From: Pseudaminobacter soli (ex Li et al. 2025)
Lineage (GTDB): Bacteria > Pseudomonadota > Alphaproteobacteria > Rhizobiales > Rhizobiaceae
NCBI RefSeq assembly: GCF_003012705.1
Contig: NZ_PXYL01000005.1
Location: forward strand, 62,001 to 126,000
Reading direction: 5' to 3'
DNA length: 64,000 nt
Shown here: piece by piece, positions 43,119 through 51,107 of the stretch
Layout: every line of letters begins with the position of its first letter
Numbering within the stretch: position 1 is the stretch's first letter
Made by a program: the position numbers and the translations under genes
Notes under the pieces: model-generated
What the model saw: the letters and a program-made list of their open reading frames with translations, nothing else
Database searches by the model: none
Told to the model about the DNA's origin: nothing

Positions 43119-44599
43119 CAGAACCCCTCGAAGCCTTCGAATGCCGGCGGCAACTCAGCGCCAGCCGACTTGAACATCGTGTATTCCCCGTCGAACGCGA
43201 TTTCTGGTGACCGACCGGGCTCGCCGCGCCGGCGCTTATGATTGATGACCCAGGCGCGGCCCCTGCACTGCTCGAGCTTTTGGATCATCTCTTCCTTGCG
43301 GGTCTTTTTGCCCTCTTCTTTCTGCGCTTTGCTCAGGTACTCGGGCGGCATGGTGGGGATGAGCTCGCGATAAAGCGGCTCCGGTCGATAGAGCGAGAAC
43401 CAGACGTCGAGGCTCTGCTTGATCGAGCCGCCGCCGTAGGCGTCGCCCATGACTGGGCGGAGTTCAGAACCAGCCCGCCACCGCTGCTTCCAGTCGTCAT
43501 TGCGCTGGATGAGGATAACGATCCCGATGTTCAGCGACTTGGCCAGCGCCTTGAGCCCGCGATAGAGCGCGTTGATACGCTCGGCGAACATGTCCTTGGG
43601 ATTGGGCAGGGTGATCATCTTGGCATGGTCGATGACGATCAGATCGAGCCCCTGGCTCTTCACCATCGCCTCGGCCTTGATGCGAATGTCGGACAGGGAG
43701 CACTCGCCGAACCCGACGATGTAGAACGGCAGGTCGACCGCCTTCGACATCTCGGTCTCCAGATCGGCCGCCTCCTTGGAATTGAGGGTGTAGGCGTCGA
43801 TCCGGCCGAGGCTGATTTGGCTTTGCTGTGCCGCGGCTTGCAGCGCGGATTCCTCCTCGGTGATCTCGATCGAGAAGAACGCGCTGCGGAACCCCTTGGA
43901 CGCGGCGTGCCGGCACTGCTGGAGCGAAAACGAGGTTTTGCCGCCGCCCGAATCCGACATCAGGCCTATCAGGTTGCCGCGGCGGATGTCTCCCAGCGCC
44001 TCGGTGATCTCGGGAAGGAACCACGGAATGCGCGCTGCGGTGTCGGTGCTGGCCTGGGCTGCCTTGCTGACGGCATTGGGCAGCAGCACACCGTATTTCG
44101 TGGCACCGGCGCGCTCGTTGCCTTCCTGCGCAATCCGGGTCAGCTGGTCGGCTGACGATGCGATGATCTTCTCCGGCGTCATGTCGATCGGCATGTTGCG
44201 CGCCAGAGTGTCGAGATCCTGAGCGACGCCGATAAGTTGATGCCTGGCCCACATTTCGATGATGGCGCGGGCAAAGTCATAGGCGCCGGAAACAGTGACA
44301 GCCTCGGAGGTAAGACGGACGATGTATTCGAACAGGGTCATTTCGCCGACCATGCGATCGGCCGGCAGATAGGGCTTCACCGTGATTGGTGTTGCCGCCC
44401 TGCCCTCGGCTATGAGCGTTCCGATGGTTTCGTATAGCTGGCCGTGCAGTTGCTCATGGAAGTGTTGCGGCTTCAGGAACCCGGCCACACGCCAATAGGC
44501 ATCGGCGCTGATGAGGATGGCGCCAAGCAACGCCTGCTCGGCCTCAATGGCATCGGGAAGCGCGGGGCGGAAATCTTGGGAGCTGTAGGGCACGTTCAT
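43118..44599 (-). CDS. DnaB-type replicative helicase
   Basis: 493 aa. The N-terminal collar domain begins ALPDAIEAEQALLGAILIS, a typical DnaB start, and the RecA-like ATPase has Walker A SDSGGGKTS near 215, Walker B LIVIDHAKM and the end motif GDAYGGGSIKQSLDVWF. It would unwind DNA at the phage fork. The linker has an uncommon EITEEES segment. It depends on phage or host loader; none clear in the window. Confidence 0.92.
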   Translation of the reverse strand: MNVPYSSQDFRPALPDAIEAEQALLGAILISADAYWRVAGFLKPQHFHEQLHGQLYETIGTLIAEGRAATPITVKPYLPADRMVGEMTLFEYIVRLTSEAVTVSGAYDFARAIIEMWARHQLIGVAQDLDTLARNMPIDMTPEKIIASSADQLTRIAQEGNERAGATKYGVLLPNAVSKAAQASTDTAARIPWFLPEITEALGDIRRGNLIGLMSDSGGGKTSFSLQQCRHAASKGFRSAFFSIEITEEESALQAAAQQSQISLGRIDAYTLNSKEAADLETEMSKAVDLPFYIVGFGECSLSDIRIKAEAMVKSQGLDLIVIDHAKMITLPNPKDMFAERINALYRGLKALAKSLNIGIVILIQRNDDWKQRWRAGSELRPVMGDAYGGGSIKQSLDVWFSLYRPEPLYRELIPTMPPEYLSKAQKEEGKKTRKEEMIQKLEQCRGRAWVINHKRRRGEPGRSPEIAFDGEYTMFKSAGAELPPAFEGFEGF

Positions 44600-44784
44600 G
44601 ATTGTGCGCCTCCGAGCAAGATGGCGTCTATCCGCTGGATGATTGCGCTCTCAAGGAGGACTGGCGCAGTCTCGACATGCTCTCGCAGTTCGAGCAACGC
44701 CATCGTCACCTCAGCGATTTTCGTCGCATTCCGTTCGAGGGCGACCCGCAGGTCTTGGTCGGTCAACTCTCTGACGTGTTTCAC
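44596..44784 (-). CDS. Short coiled-coil protein
   Basis: 62 aa, one long amphipathic helix (RELTDQDLRVALERNATKIA; MALLELREHVETAPVLLESA). Coupled to the methyltransferase and DnaB genes by ATGA overlaps on both sides. Function unknown; likely a small partner of one of its neighbours. Confidence 0.6.
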   Translation of the reverse strand: MKHVRELTDQDLRVALERNATKIAEVTMALLELREHVETAPVLLESAIIQRIDAILLGGAQS

Positions 44785-45983
44785 CCGGCAATCTCCATCA
44801 TCCGAACAAGGCGAGTTGCGCCGGCGGAGCCGCTTGCGGCGAGGCGAGTTGCGAGAGTGCGAACCGCATACGCTGCTTCCAGTGGAACAACGCCGTTGCC
44901 GAGCAGGCGAAGTCGGTCCACGCGAGCAATGTCCAGCCGGGAGGCCAGCCCATCAGCCACTCGACGAACAGCGGGTTCAAGCTCCGGCGCGGATGCGAGG
45001 ACACCTGCCCAACTGGATAGAGCATCGGGTGGAGGCGGGAAGAGAGGGCTGCGGACTGCCCCTTGAGCAGGGGATCGTCTGCGCGATCCCCCGATCTGGT
45101 CATTCGCCCGCCCGTTGTGTCCGCGACCGATGGCGTTGCCCATTGCGCCGTCTGGGCAGGCAGAGGTATGCCCCCCGCGCCGAAGGCTTGGTTCGGCCCG
45201 CCCTTCTCGCCGTCCGACGCTCGCGGCGTCGACCAAAGCTGTTCCGTCGCATAGTCCAGCCGGTCGCCCCGCATCTTGCCGTCCGCACGCTCCAGCGTCG
45301 GGCCGCTGCCCTTCCAGTCGTTCGCAGTAGGCGTCGGCCAGGCCGACGCCTGAAATGCCGATGCAATCCCCACCAGATTGTTTCCGTGCCCGCGCTCCTT
45401 CACCGCCAATGAATTGGTGTTGTCTCCGCCATTGCTGGTGGTTGCCGTCGGCCACAGCGAGGATGAAGACGCGTTCTCTTTCGTGGCTCGCGCCGACCTC
45501 TGCCGCCGTGAACAATCCTCCCTCAACGTCGAAACCCAATCTCTGTAGGTCACGCCAGACCCGTAGCGCGCCCGGATCGAGGCCGGGCTTCGCCGAGAGC
45601 ATACCTGTGACGTTTTCGATGAGGACGAACCATGCGCCGGACTGGACGATGATGCGACGGGCTGTTGACCAGAGGTCGCGCTCGTCGTCGGAGCCTTCAC
45701 GTTTGCCGGCGAGGCTATGAGGCTGGCACGGGATGCCGCCAATGAGGCCGTCCACGCATCCACGCCAGCGTCGGCCATCGAAGGATGTGGCATCGCTCCA
45801 AATAGGCGCTGGAGCCATAAGCCCCTCTTCCATCGCTGAAACCAGTTGCGCGACTGCGTAGGCTTCCCTCTCGACCATGCAGACCGTTCGAGCGCATGGA
45901 ATTGCCAACTCGACGCCGAGATCAAGTCCTCCGCCGCCGGTGCAGATGGAGAGGATGTTGAGGTGTTCGGGACATAGAGCCAC
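44781..45983 (-). CDS. DNA cytosine-5 methyltransferase
   Basis: 400 aa from GTG 45983 (a TTG at 46031 is possible). Motif I ILSICTGGGGLDLG, motif IV GGIPCQPHS with catalytic Cys86, motif VI ENVTG (Glu123), motif VIII HERERVF, and motif X-like RLRLLGNGVVPLEAAYAVRTLA at the end. It methylates cytosine in DNA, probably to protect phage DNA from restriction. The region after motif VIII (about 165-330) is Gly/Arg-rich and overlaps a second open frame with conserved-looking coding content, described separately. Confidence 0.85.
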   Translation of the reverse strand: MALCPEHLNILSICTGGGGLDLGVELAIPCARTVCMVEREAYAVAQLVSAMEEGLMAPAPIWSDATSFDGRRWRGCVDGLIGGIPCQPHSLAGKREGSDDERDLWSTARRIIVQSGAWFVLIENVTGMLSAKPGLDPGALRVWRDLQRLGFDVEGGLFTAAEVGASHERERVFILAVADGNHQQWRRQHQFIGGEGARARKQSGGDCIGISGVGLADAYCERLEGQRPDAGACGRQDAGRPAGLCDGTALVDAASVGRREGRAEPSLRRGGHTSACPDGAMGNAIGRGHNGRANDQIGGSRRRSPAQGAVRSPLFPPPPDALSSWAGVLASAPELEPAVRRVADGLASRLDIARVDRLRLLGNGVVPLEAAYAVRTLATRLAASGSAGATRLVRMMEIAG

Positions 45984-45985
45984 AT
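44798..45985 (-). CDS. Second reading frame within the cytosine methyltransferase gene
   Basis: 395-codon frame, stop-free, starting at ATG 45985 (2 bases before the methyltransferase GTG) and ending 17 bases before its stop. From about residue 178 it contains WPTATTSNGGDN, SAWPTPTANDWKGS, LWSTPRASDGEKGG, QWATPSVADTTGG and LNPLFVEWLMGWPPGWT. I recognise these repeated WxTPTxxDW and VEWLMGWPxGWT motifs from phage proteins beside or fused to C5 methyltransferases. A frameshift after motif VIII would also fuse them to the enzyme. The first half is Ser-rich and may be a shadow. Confidence 0.55.
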   Translation of the reverse strand: MWLYVPNTSTSSPSAPAAEDLISASSWQFHALERSAWSRGKPTQSRNWFQRWKRGLWLQRLFGAMPHPSMADAGVDAWTASLAASRASLIASPANVKAPTTSATSGQQPVASSSSPAHGSSSSKTSQVCSRRSPASIRARYGSGVTYRDWVSTLREDCSRRQRSARATKENASSSSLWPTATTSNGGDNTNSLAVKERGHGNNLVGIASAFQASAWPTPTANDWKGSGPTLERADGKMRGDRLDYATEQLWSTPRASDGEKGGPNQAFGAGGIPLPAQTAQWATPSVADTTGGRMTRSGDRADDPLLKGQSAALSSRLHPMLYPVGQVSSHPRRSLNPLFVEWLMGWPPGWTLLAWTDFACSATALFHWKQRMRFALSQLASPQAAPPAQLALFG

Positions 45986-45988
45986 GGT

Positions 45989-46582
45989 TCAAGCCGCCCT
46001 CCTCGCCTGCAATGACTTGAACCGCTGGCAAGCCTCTCCAGCCATCGCGATCCCGACTGCTTCGGCAGCATCCGCGTTTCTCACCATGATCCGCAGCATT
46101 CGGCAGCGATCAACGGCGGCCTTCTTCCATTGCTTTTCCTCGGTTGGGTCTTCGCCCTCTTTCTCAACTATCTTGATCGGAGGCTTGAAGCCGGTGCCGA
46201 AGAAGAACTTCCGCCAAGTAGCCGAGGGGATTGTCTGCCACGGCAGGCGATACGCGCTGGTGATACCAACAGCGGCGCCGATGAGCCCCGGCAGAAGCAT
46301 CTGGTTTGGGTTGACAGTGTGAACGACCTTCGGGCCGTAAAGCGTCTGGATCGTCTTCTTATAGGCCTTGATGTTGCGTAGCGGCTCCTCGATGGCCACG
46401 AAGCCGGGGCGATCATCCTTGAGCATCACGCGTAGCTGATCGGCGAGCGAAGCTGCCTTTTCTTCCGGGCTGTCGCCTTCTGCCTTGATAAGGCCGGTCT
46501 TGATCGATGACAGCGACTGGCCGGGCTCATACCAGGCAAAGCCGGTGGTGGTGGCAATGTCGAGACCGAGGATGATGCTCAT
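45989..46582 (-). CDS. RuvC-like Holliday junction resolvase
   Basis: 197 aa from ATG 46582 (4-base overlap with the methyltransferase-like gene upstream). RNase-H fold with Asp8 in ILGLDIATTTGFAW, Glu65/66 in VAIEEPL and a late acidic helix NADAAEAVGIAM. It would resolve branched DNA before packaging. A 20-residue insertion (TGFKPPIKIVEKEGEDP) is phage-specific. Confidence 0.85.
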   Translation of the reverse strand: MSIILGLDIATTTGFAWYEPGQSLSSIKTGLIKAEGDSPEEKAASLADQLRVMLKDDRPGFVAIEEPLRNIKAYKKTIQTLYGPKVVHTVNPNQMLLPGLIGAAVGITSAYRLPWQTIPSATWRKFFFGTGFKPPIKIVEKEGEDPTEEKQWKKAAVDRCRMLRIMVRNADAAEAVGIAMAGEACQRFKSLQARRAA

Positions 46583-47559
46583 TCGGCGGCCTCGATCTGA
46601 AAGAGGTTGTCGGTCTTGGCCTCTGACAGTTCGGCCAGGTTGCGAACGGCCTGCCGAAAGTATGACGGCTTGAGCTCGAACCCGATGCCCTTGCGGCCGG
46701 CTGCTACGGCGCCATAAACCTCGCTGCCGATGCCGAGGAACGGCGTCAGCACCACGTCGCTGGGGTTGCTCCAAAGCTCGATGCAGCGCTCGATCACGTC
46801 GAGTTGCAGCGGCGAAATGTGCTGTTCGTCCTTCTCATCCCGCCCGCCGCGATACTGCAGGGTGCGGGTCTGATTGATATCCATCCAGACCGGCGAGGCG
46901 TAGCGTTGCCAGACCTCGATCGAGTACCAGCGCTTGGCGGCCTCGATATCCTTGTCGGTGCGCAGTTCGGCCGGCACCGGCGCATTGCCGAACCCGACAT
47001 ACCGATCGAACCGGCCGGCGACCGGCTCAGGGTTGTCGCCCGGCTTGCGGAACATGAGCATGTAGTCTGCAAGCCCCTGCCCGCTGATCGTGCTGTCCTT
47101 CTCGATCTGCTTGTGAAGGAGGCGGATTGACTTGGTGCGCTGCTGGGCGACGACGGGGTCTTTCCAGATGCAGACCTCGGAATGGAAGATCCAACCCGCA
47201 TCCTCGTAGGCGCGGACAACCTCGCCGCGGAAATCACGCATGCCGATATGGCCGTGCCTGATCTTCGATGTGGGAAGCTGCATGCAATGAACGGCATGGA
47301 TGCGGCCCGGCATGGTGACGCGCAGCAATTCCTGGATCAGGAAGGCATAGTGCTGCCAGAAGCCATCGCCGTCGTTGTTGGAGATATCCCGGTCGAAGTT
47401 GCTGAACCGGTAGAGCCCCTCGAACGGCGGCGAGTGGATGCCGAAATGGATGCTGCCGGCCGGAATGGCGCGGATCAGTTCGCAGGCGTCGCCCTGGTAA
47501 ATCGCATAGTCAGGTGTAATCACCTGATCGACGGCCATGATGCTTTCGTGCTGTTTCAT
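46579..47559 (-). CDS. DNA N4/N6 methyltransferase-like protein
   Basis: 326 aa. The catalytic motif IV reads HSPPFE (Ser43-Phe46), and the S-adenosylmethionine motif I is TPFLGIGSEVYGA near 278, so the order is IV then I (beta class). The active motif SPPF is used by adenine or N4-cytosine methyltransferases; the FLGIGSE motif is a little degenerate (usual FxGSGT). It precedes the RuvC-like gene and follows the helicase gene, all ATGA-coupled. Confidence 0.82.
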   Translation of the reverse strand: MKQHESIMAVDQVITPDYAIYQGDACELIRAIPAGSIHFGIHSPPFEGLYRFSNFDRDISNNDGDGFWQHYAFLIQELLRVTMPGRIHAVHCMQLPTSKIRHGHIGMRDFRGEVVRAYEDAGWIFHSEVCIWKDPVVAQQRTKSIRLLHKQIEKDSTISGQGLADYMLMFRKPGDNPEPVAGRFDRYVGFGNAPVPAELRTDKDIEAAKRWYSIEVWQRYASPVWMDINQTRTLQYRGGRDEKDEQHISPLQLDVIERCIELWSNPSDVVLTPFLGIGSEVYGAVAAGRKGIGFELKPSYFRQAVRNLAELSEAKTDNLFQIEAAE

Positions 47560-48938
47560 GCTGCCCTCAGAAAATCAGGAAGGATGACGGGTTTGGTGGG
47601 GGCATAATCGGGCCGGTCGCGGACCATGCCGCGCACTGTCGCGCTCGAAAGGTCAGCCATGTGCATGACCATTGCCGCGGCCATGCGCTCGGCGTCGGCT
47701 TCCTTGCGCTTGAGGTTGGCGACGACGGCGCCCTCTGTCTCCGCCGCGATGAAATGGACGTTGACGGGCTTCTTCTGGCCGAAACGCCAGAACCGGCGTT
47801 CTGCCTGGTAAATCTGCTCGAAGCTGTCGTTGAGCCCGACGAACCCGGTATCGGCACAGTGCTGCCAGTTCATCCCAAAGCCGGCTATCGATGGTTTCGT
47901 GATCAGGACGCGGATTTCTCCTGCCGTGAACGCTTCCAGTTTCCGTTCCTTGGCCGCGTCGTCGTCCGAGCCACGAACCTCGACGGCACCGGGAATGGCT
48001 TTGGCGAGCGCCTCGCTCTCGGAATTGAGGTTGCACCACCACACGAACGGGCGGTCGGCAGGCGTGTTCTGGGATGCGATCGATACCCGTTCCTCGACGG
48101 TATCGCGCCGGGCCGCGATGCGCTCTTGCAGGGTGCGCGCCTCGATCGGGAACAAGAGCCCGGTATCCATGCTTGGCGCATAGTCGACCGAGACAACATG
48201 CTGATGCCGCTTGAGCGGCGGCAGATCATACCCGGCATCCGAATATCCGAGGTCGGACGGTTTGCGGAGCATGACCGCCCATGAAGCCGTCCACTTCCAG
48301 AACTCGGCCTCGGCGTGGCCCTTGAGCCGCCACTTCTGCGTATCTCCACCGTCGTGGGTGAAGAACGTCGCCAGCATGTCCGTATATGACATGATGCCGA
48401 GGAACTCGGCATGATTGCCCAATTCCATGAAGTCGTTCGGCGCCGGCGTCGCGGTGGCCGCCAGACGAAACGGCACCTGGGCGCAATCCTCGATCAGCTT
48501 GTTCCGGTATTTGCCGTCGGTGCTCTTGAGGATGGAGCTTTCGTCCAGCGCCACACCGCCGAACTCATCGATATTGAACCGGTCGAGCTTCTGATAGTTG
48601 GTGACGTCGATCGCGCCTTCGGATCGCGTCGTCACCACCTGAGCCGCGATACCGAACTGCGATGCCTCGCGCTGATGCTGGTGGGAAACGGCGAGCGGCG
48701 CCAGAAGCAGGACAGGCTTATGGGTGTGGCGTGAGACCTCGTTAGCCCAGACCAGTTCCATCAGCGTCTTGCCCAGGCCTGTGCCGGCGAAGATTGCGGC
48801 ACGACCGCGGCGCAGCGCCCACTGCGTAATGTCGCGCTGATGCGGAAACAGGAACTCGGGGAGCTCGACGCGCTGCGCAATACCAGTCGCCGGGTCAATG
48901 ATGCGCTTGCGGGAGAGGAACTCGGCGTAGCCGCTCAT
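47556..48938 (-). CDS. Superfamily 2 helicase (SNF2/DEAD-like)
   Basis: 460 aa. Motif I AGTGLGKTLM (Gly-Lys-Thr at 56-58), motif II LDES (131-134, a DExx variant), motif III ATATPAPND, and motif VI-like QAERRFWRFGQKKPV. The C-terminal RecA domain is complete. Domain layout resembles phage SNF2-type helicases found beside methyltransferases, but no nuclease domain is attached. Possible roles are replication, anti-restriction or recombination. Confidence 0.88.
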   Translation of the reverse strand: MSGYAEFLSRKRIIDPATGIAQRVELPEFLFPHQRDITQWALRRGRAAIFAGTGLGKTLMELVWANEVSRHTHKPVLLLAPLAVSHQHQREASQFGIAAQVVTTRSEGAIDVTNYQKLDRFNIDEFGGVALDESSILKSTDGKYRNKLIEDCAQVPFRLAATATPAPNDFMELGNHAEFLGIMSYTDMLATFFTHDGGDTQKWRLKGHAEAEFWKWTASWAVMLRKPSDLGYSDAGYDLPPLKRHQHVVSVDYAPSMDTGLLFPIEARTLQERIAARRDTVEERVSIASQNTPADRPFVWWCNLNSESEALAKAIPGAVEVRGSDDDAAKERKLEAFTAGEIRVLITKPSIAGFGMNWQHCADTGFVGLNDSFEQIYQAERRFWRFGQKKPVNVHFIAAETEGAVVANLKRKEADAERMAAAMVMHMADLSSATVRGMVRDRPDYAPTKPVILPDFLRAA

Positions 48939-49036
48939 CTCACCACCGTCATGAACAGCACGAACACAACAGCGGCTGACAAGAGGCCTGCACTGGCAAA
49001 ACGACTGCTCAACTCGGATGAGTTTCTGCGAGGCAT
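48935..49036 (-). CDS. Tiny membrane peptide (33 aa)
   Basis: ATG 49036 with AAGGAGCG ahead; stop overlaps the helicase start by 4 bases (ATGA). Product: basic/polar start (PRRNSSELSSRF) and one hydrophobic helix (AGLLSAAVVFVLFMTVV). The good ribosome site and coupling support it despite the size. Could serve as a translation leader for the helicase or a membrane-acting micropeptide. Confidence 0.5.
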   Translation of the reverse strand: MPRRNSSELSSRFASAGLLSAAVVFVLFMTVVR

Positions 49037-49127
49037 GAAGCGCTCCTTATTGGGGGAGATGCCCGGATTAGGCTCCGGGCGGGCCACTCACAGGTGGTCA
49101 GACAGACGTGCTGGAAGCTTGGCGCGC

Positions 49128-49556
49128 TCAACCACCGCTACGATAGGCGGCGCGCGCCTCCGCCTCTTGCTTGTCATTTCCCATGTCAATTTGGCCGCGC
49201 ACGAAGCTTTCGCGCTGCGCCTGCCAATGTGCCTTCTGTTCTTCCGGTGAAAGCGCAGCAAGGCGTTCATTGGCAGCTCTCACGGCATCTGCCAGCTTGT
49301 CAGTGGCGGGACGTGCAGTCACGGTCTGCTTGCCATCGATGCACTTGATGGCGTCGCTGACCTTCTGGAAGGCCTCGGCTTCGTCATCTTCGATCTCGAC
49401 GCCGAATGCTGCCTCGGCAGCCTGCACCAGTTCGACGCGGTCGAGGCTGTCCATTTCAAGATCGTCCTCGAAGCTGGCTTCCTCCGTGATCTTGTCGGGA
49501 TCGGCGCCGATGTGTTCGACGATGATTTTCTTGACGCGGTCGTAGGTGGACATCAT
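49128..49556 (-). CDS. Acyl carrier protein with C-terminal extension, phage-encoded
   Basis: 142 aa from ATG 49556 (4-base overlap with the preceding stop). Residues 1-75 are a canonical ACP: YDRVKKIIVEHIGADPDKIT, then the DSL motif EMDSLDRVELVQAAEAAFGV with Ser37 for the 4'-phosphopantetheine arm, and DDEAEAFQKVSDAIKCID. The acidic helix II is intact. An extra 65-70 residues (KLADAVRAANERLAALSPEE, then HWQAQRESFVRGQ) have no known role. It lies in the early-left operon, far from any lipid gene. A host-lipid or signalling function is inferred. Confidence 0.85.
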   Translation of the reverse strand: MMSTYDRVKKIIVEHIGADPDKITEEASFEDDLEMDSLDRVELVQAAEAAFGVEIEDDEAEAFQKVSDAIKCIDGKQTVTARPATDKLADAVRAANERLAALSPEEQKAHWQAQRESFVRGQIDMGNDKQEAEARAAYRSGG

Positions 49557-50110
49557 GCGGCATCCTCCATTTCGAACGGGTCGCCGTCGTCTGCGCCGCC
49601 CTGGATCAATTCGTCGCCGGACTTGGCGGCGTTGCGCTTCGTCATCGCGGCTTCGAGGTTGTCGCGCATGATCTGCTGGCCGTTGTCCCAGCCGCGCATC
49701 CAAGCCAAGTCTTCGTTGCTGCCGGTGTCGTAAGGGGATTTCGGGTCCCTGCCCGCGAGGCCGGCTAGTTCGCCGTCCTTCTCGATCCGGTCGACGGCCG
49801 GCGCGCGGTCGCGGAACATGTCGGACTGGAAGCCGGGCGTCAGGCCGAGCCAGCTAAGGATTTCACCGGCCGCGATGAAGCGATCGGTCACCGTGGCCTT
49901 GTCGTCGGCGTTCAAAGCCTTGATGGCATAGTCGATATCGCCGATTACCTGCCCGTCAGCCTGCGCGATCTTGGCGTCGGCTTTCTTCTCGGCATTGATT
50001 TCCGCTAGGTTGGCGTTGTGCTCCATGCGCTTGCGGAGGTGATGGAAGAACAGAGCCTTGCGCTCGTTCTCCGTCAGTTCATTGCTGTTATGTCCTGCAG
50101 TCGCTGTCAT
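49553..50110 (-). CDS. Phage protein with ribosome-modulation-factor-like end
   Basis: 185 aa. Helical N-terminal part (NERKALFFHHLRKRMEHNANL), a middle with GLTPGFQSDMFRDRAPAVDR and a segment NPY-like DPKSPYDTGSNEDLAWMRGW that resembles the core of ribosome modulation factor (RMF). The RMF-like part suggests a host-ribosome or nucleic-acid contact. I cannot assign a role beyond that. Confidence 0.6.
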   Translation of the reverse strand: MTATAGHNSNELTENERKALFFHHLRKRMEHNANLAEINAEKKADAKIAQADGQVIGDIDYAIKALNADDKATVTDRFIAAGEILSWLGLTPGFQSDMFRDRAPAVDRIEKDGELAGLAGRDPKSPYDTGSNEDLAWMRGWDNGQQIMRDNLEAAMTKRNAAKSGDELIQGGADDGDPFEMEDAA

Positions 50111-50122
50111 CTCGTCTCCTGT

Positions 50123-50311
50123 TCACCACGCCTTGGCGCGCTGGATTTTCGGTCGATCATTGATTGCTGTTCCGCTGGCGTCGTAGGCGCAGACCGCGAT
50201 GAGGATGGCCGCGGCGGCCCCGATCATTCCGTAGAAGCCGACCCGCCAATGCAGTTTCAGCGGGTCGTTTGTCTTTGCTCTGGAGATGAGGTCAGCCCCC
50301 CACATCTGCAT
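50123..50311 (-). CDS. Small one-helix membrane protein
   Basis: 62 aa from ATG 50311 (or 50305); a longer frame upstream overlaps the neighbouring gene. One transmembrane helix VGFYGMIGAAAAILIAVCAY at about 28-47, polar ends. Part of the early-left operon. Function unknown. Confidence 0.55.
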   Translation of the reverse strand: MQMWGADLISRAKTNDPLKLHWRVGFYGMIGAAAAILIAVCAYDASGTAINDRPKIQRAKAW

Positions 50312-50699
50312 TTGTCCGCCGGTCAAGACCAGGGTACGACCCAGCGAAAGCCGGATCGAGTTCTTCAAGCCGAGCCCGGAGGACGGCTGCTTGCTGTTGG
50401 GCGATGAATACTTCGTGCGCTGCACGTTTCAGGCTCCCCTCGTTGTGACGCTTCACGGCCTCGCGAACCGCGTCTGAGATGTCCGTGAATGGTCGCTTGA
50501 TCTTCTTCCACCGCAGCCGCTCCACGGTGGTTATCGACAGGCCGGTGGCTGTGGCCGCCTTCCTGTTTTGGTCCTTGGCTGATCCGTCACCACCAAGGAG
50601 GCGGATAGCTGAGGCCATCTCTGCTTGGATCGCTTCAACTCGATACATTTCCGCTTCGCGCCGTGAGATTTCTCTGACGCGCCTCTGTTTTTCCGTCAT
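50292..50699 (-). CDS. Small HTH-like early protein
   Basis: 135 aa from ATG 50699. Starts TEKQRRVREISRREAEMYRV; the middle (KDQNRKAATATGLSITTVERLRWKKIKRPF) reads as a helix-turn-helix. Ends with charged helices. Could regulate early genes. Overlaps the membrane protein 3' gene by about 20 bases. Confidence 0.6.
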   Translation of the reverse strand: MTEKQRRVREISRREAEMYRVEAIQAEMASAIRLLGGDGSAKDQNRKAATATGLSITTVERLRWKKIKRPFTDISDAVREAVKRHNEGSLKRAAHEVFIAQQQAAVLRARLEELDPAFAGSYPGLDRRTNADVGG

Positions 50700-50925
50700 C
50701 GGGAAGTGCCTCCGCGCTAGGTTCGTGACGGTCGAACACGGCGGTTGTGCCGGTCGATCCGGCAGCAAACCCAGAGACCATGCCAGGCATCTGGAAATCG
50801 AAAGCAGGGATGAAGGAGGTAAAAGATGCGCCTGAAACTGCACCGGGAAGTGAGTGTTTCAGGGCAGCTTGAACTTCCGTTTTGGAAGGCGCGGCCGGCG
50901 AACTCGAATGACCCATTCGCATCAC
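50635..50925 (-). CDS. Low-complexity early protein
   Basis: 96 aa rich in Ser, Ala and Gly (GHSSSPAAPSKTEVQAALKH; GMVSGFAAGSTGTTAV). Starts within the stop of the next upstream gene (ATGA) and overlaps the HTH gene by 65 bases. No domain seen. Coding status rests mainly on the coupling. Confidence 0.45.
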   Translation of the reverse strand: MMRMGHSSSPAAPSKTEVQAALKHSLPGAVSGASFTSFIPAFDFQMPGMVSGFAAGSTGTTAVFDRHEPSAEALPDDGKTEARQRNLTARSGNVSS

Positions 50926-51107
50926 AGGTCACCTCGCACGGCCGCGTCGATAACCTCGGCGTCAATGATGCCGGCAAACGGCATCCACGGCGCCGACATG
51001 TCTCGCGATACAGCACCGGGAGCCTGAGCCTTGCGGACGCGATAGCGCGATCCGGCCCAGCCGGCTCCGAATGCTACGATCAGTGAGAGAAGCCAGAGCA
51101 TGGTCAT
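50922..51107 (-). CDS. Small membrane protein
   Basis: 61 aa. One N-terminal transmembrane helix (MLWLLSLIVAFGAGWAGSRY) followed by a basic patch and a polar end. ATGA overlaps at both ends. Not recognised; early-operon accessory. Confidence 0.55.
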   Translation of the reverse strand: MTMLWLLSLIVAFGAGWAGSRYRVRKAQAPGAVSRDMSAPWMPFAGIIDAEVIDAAVRGDL

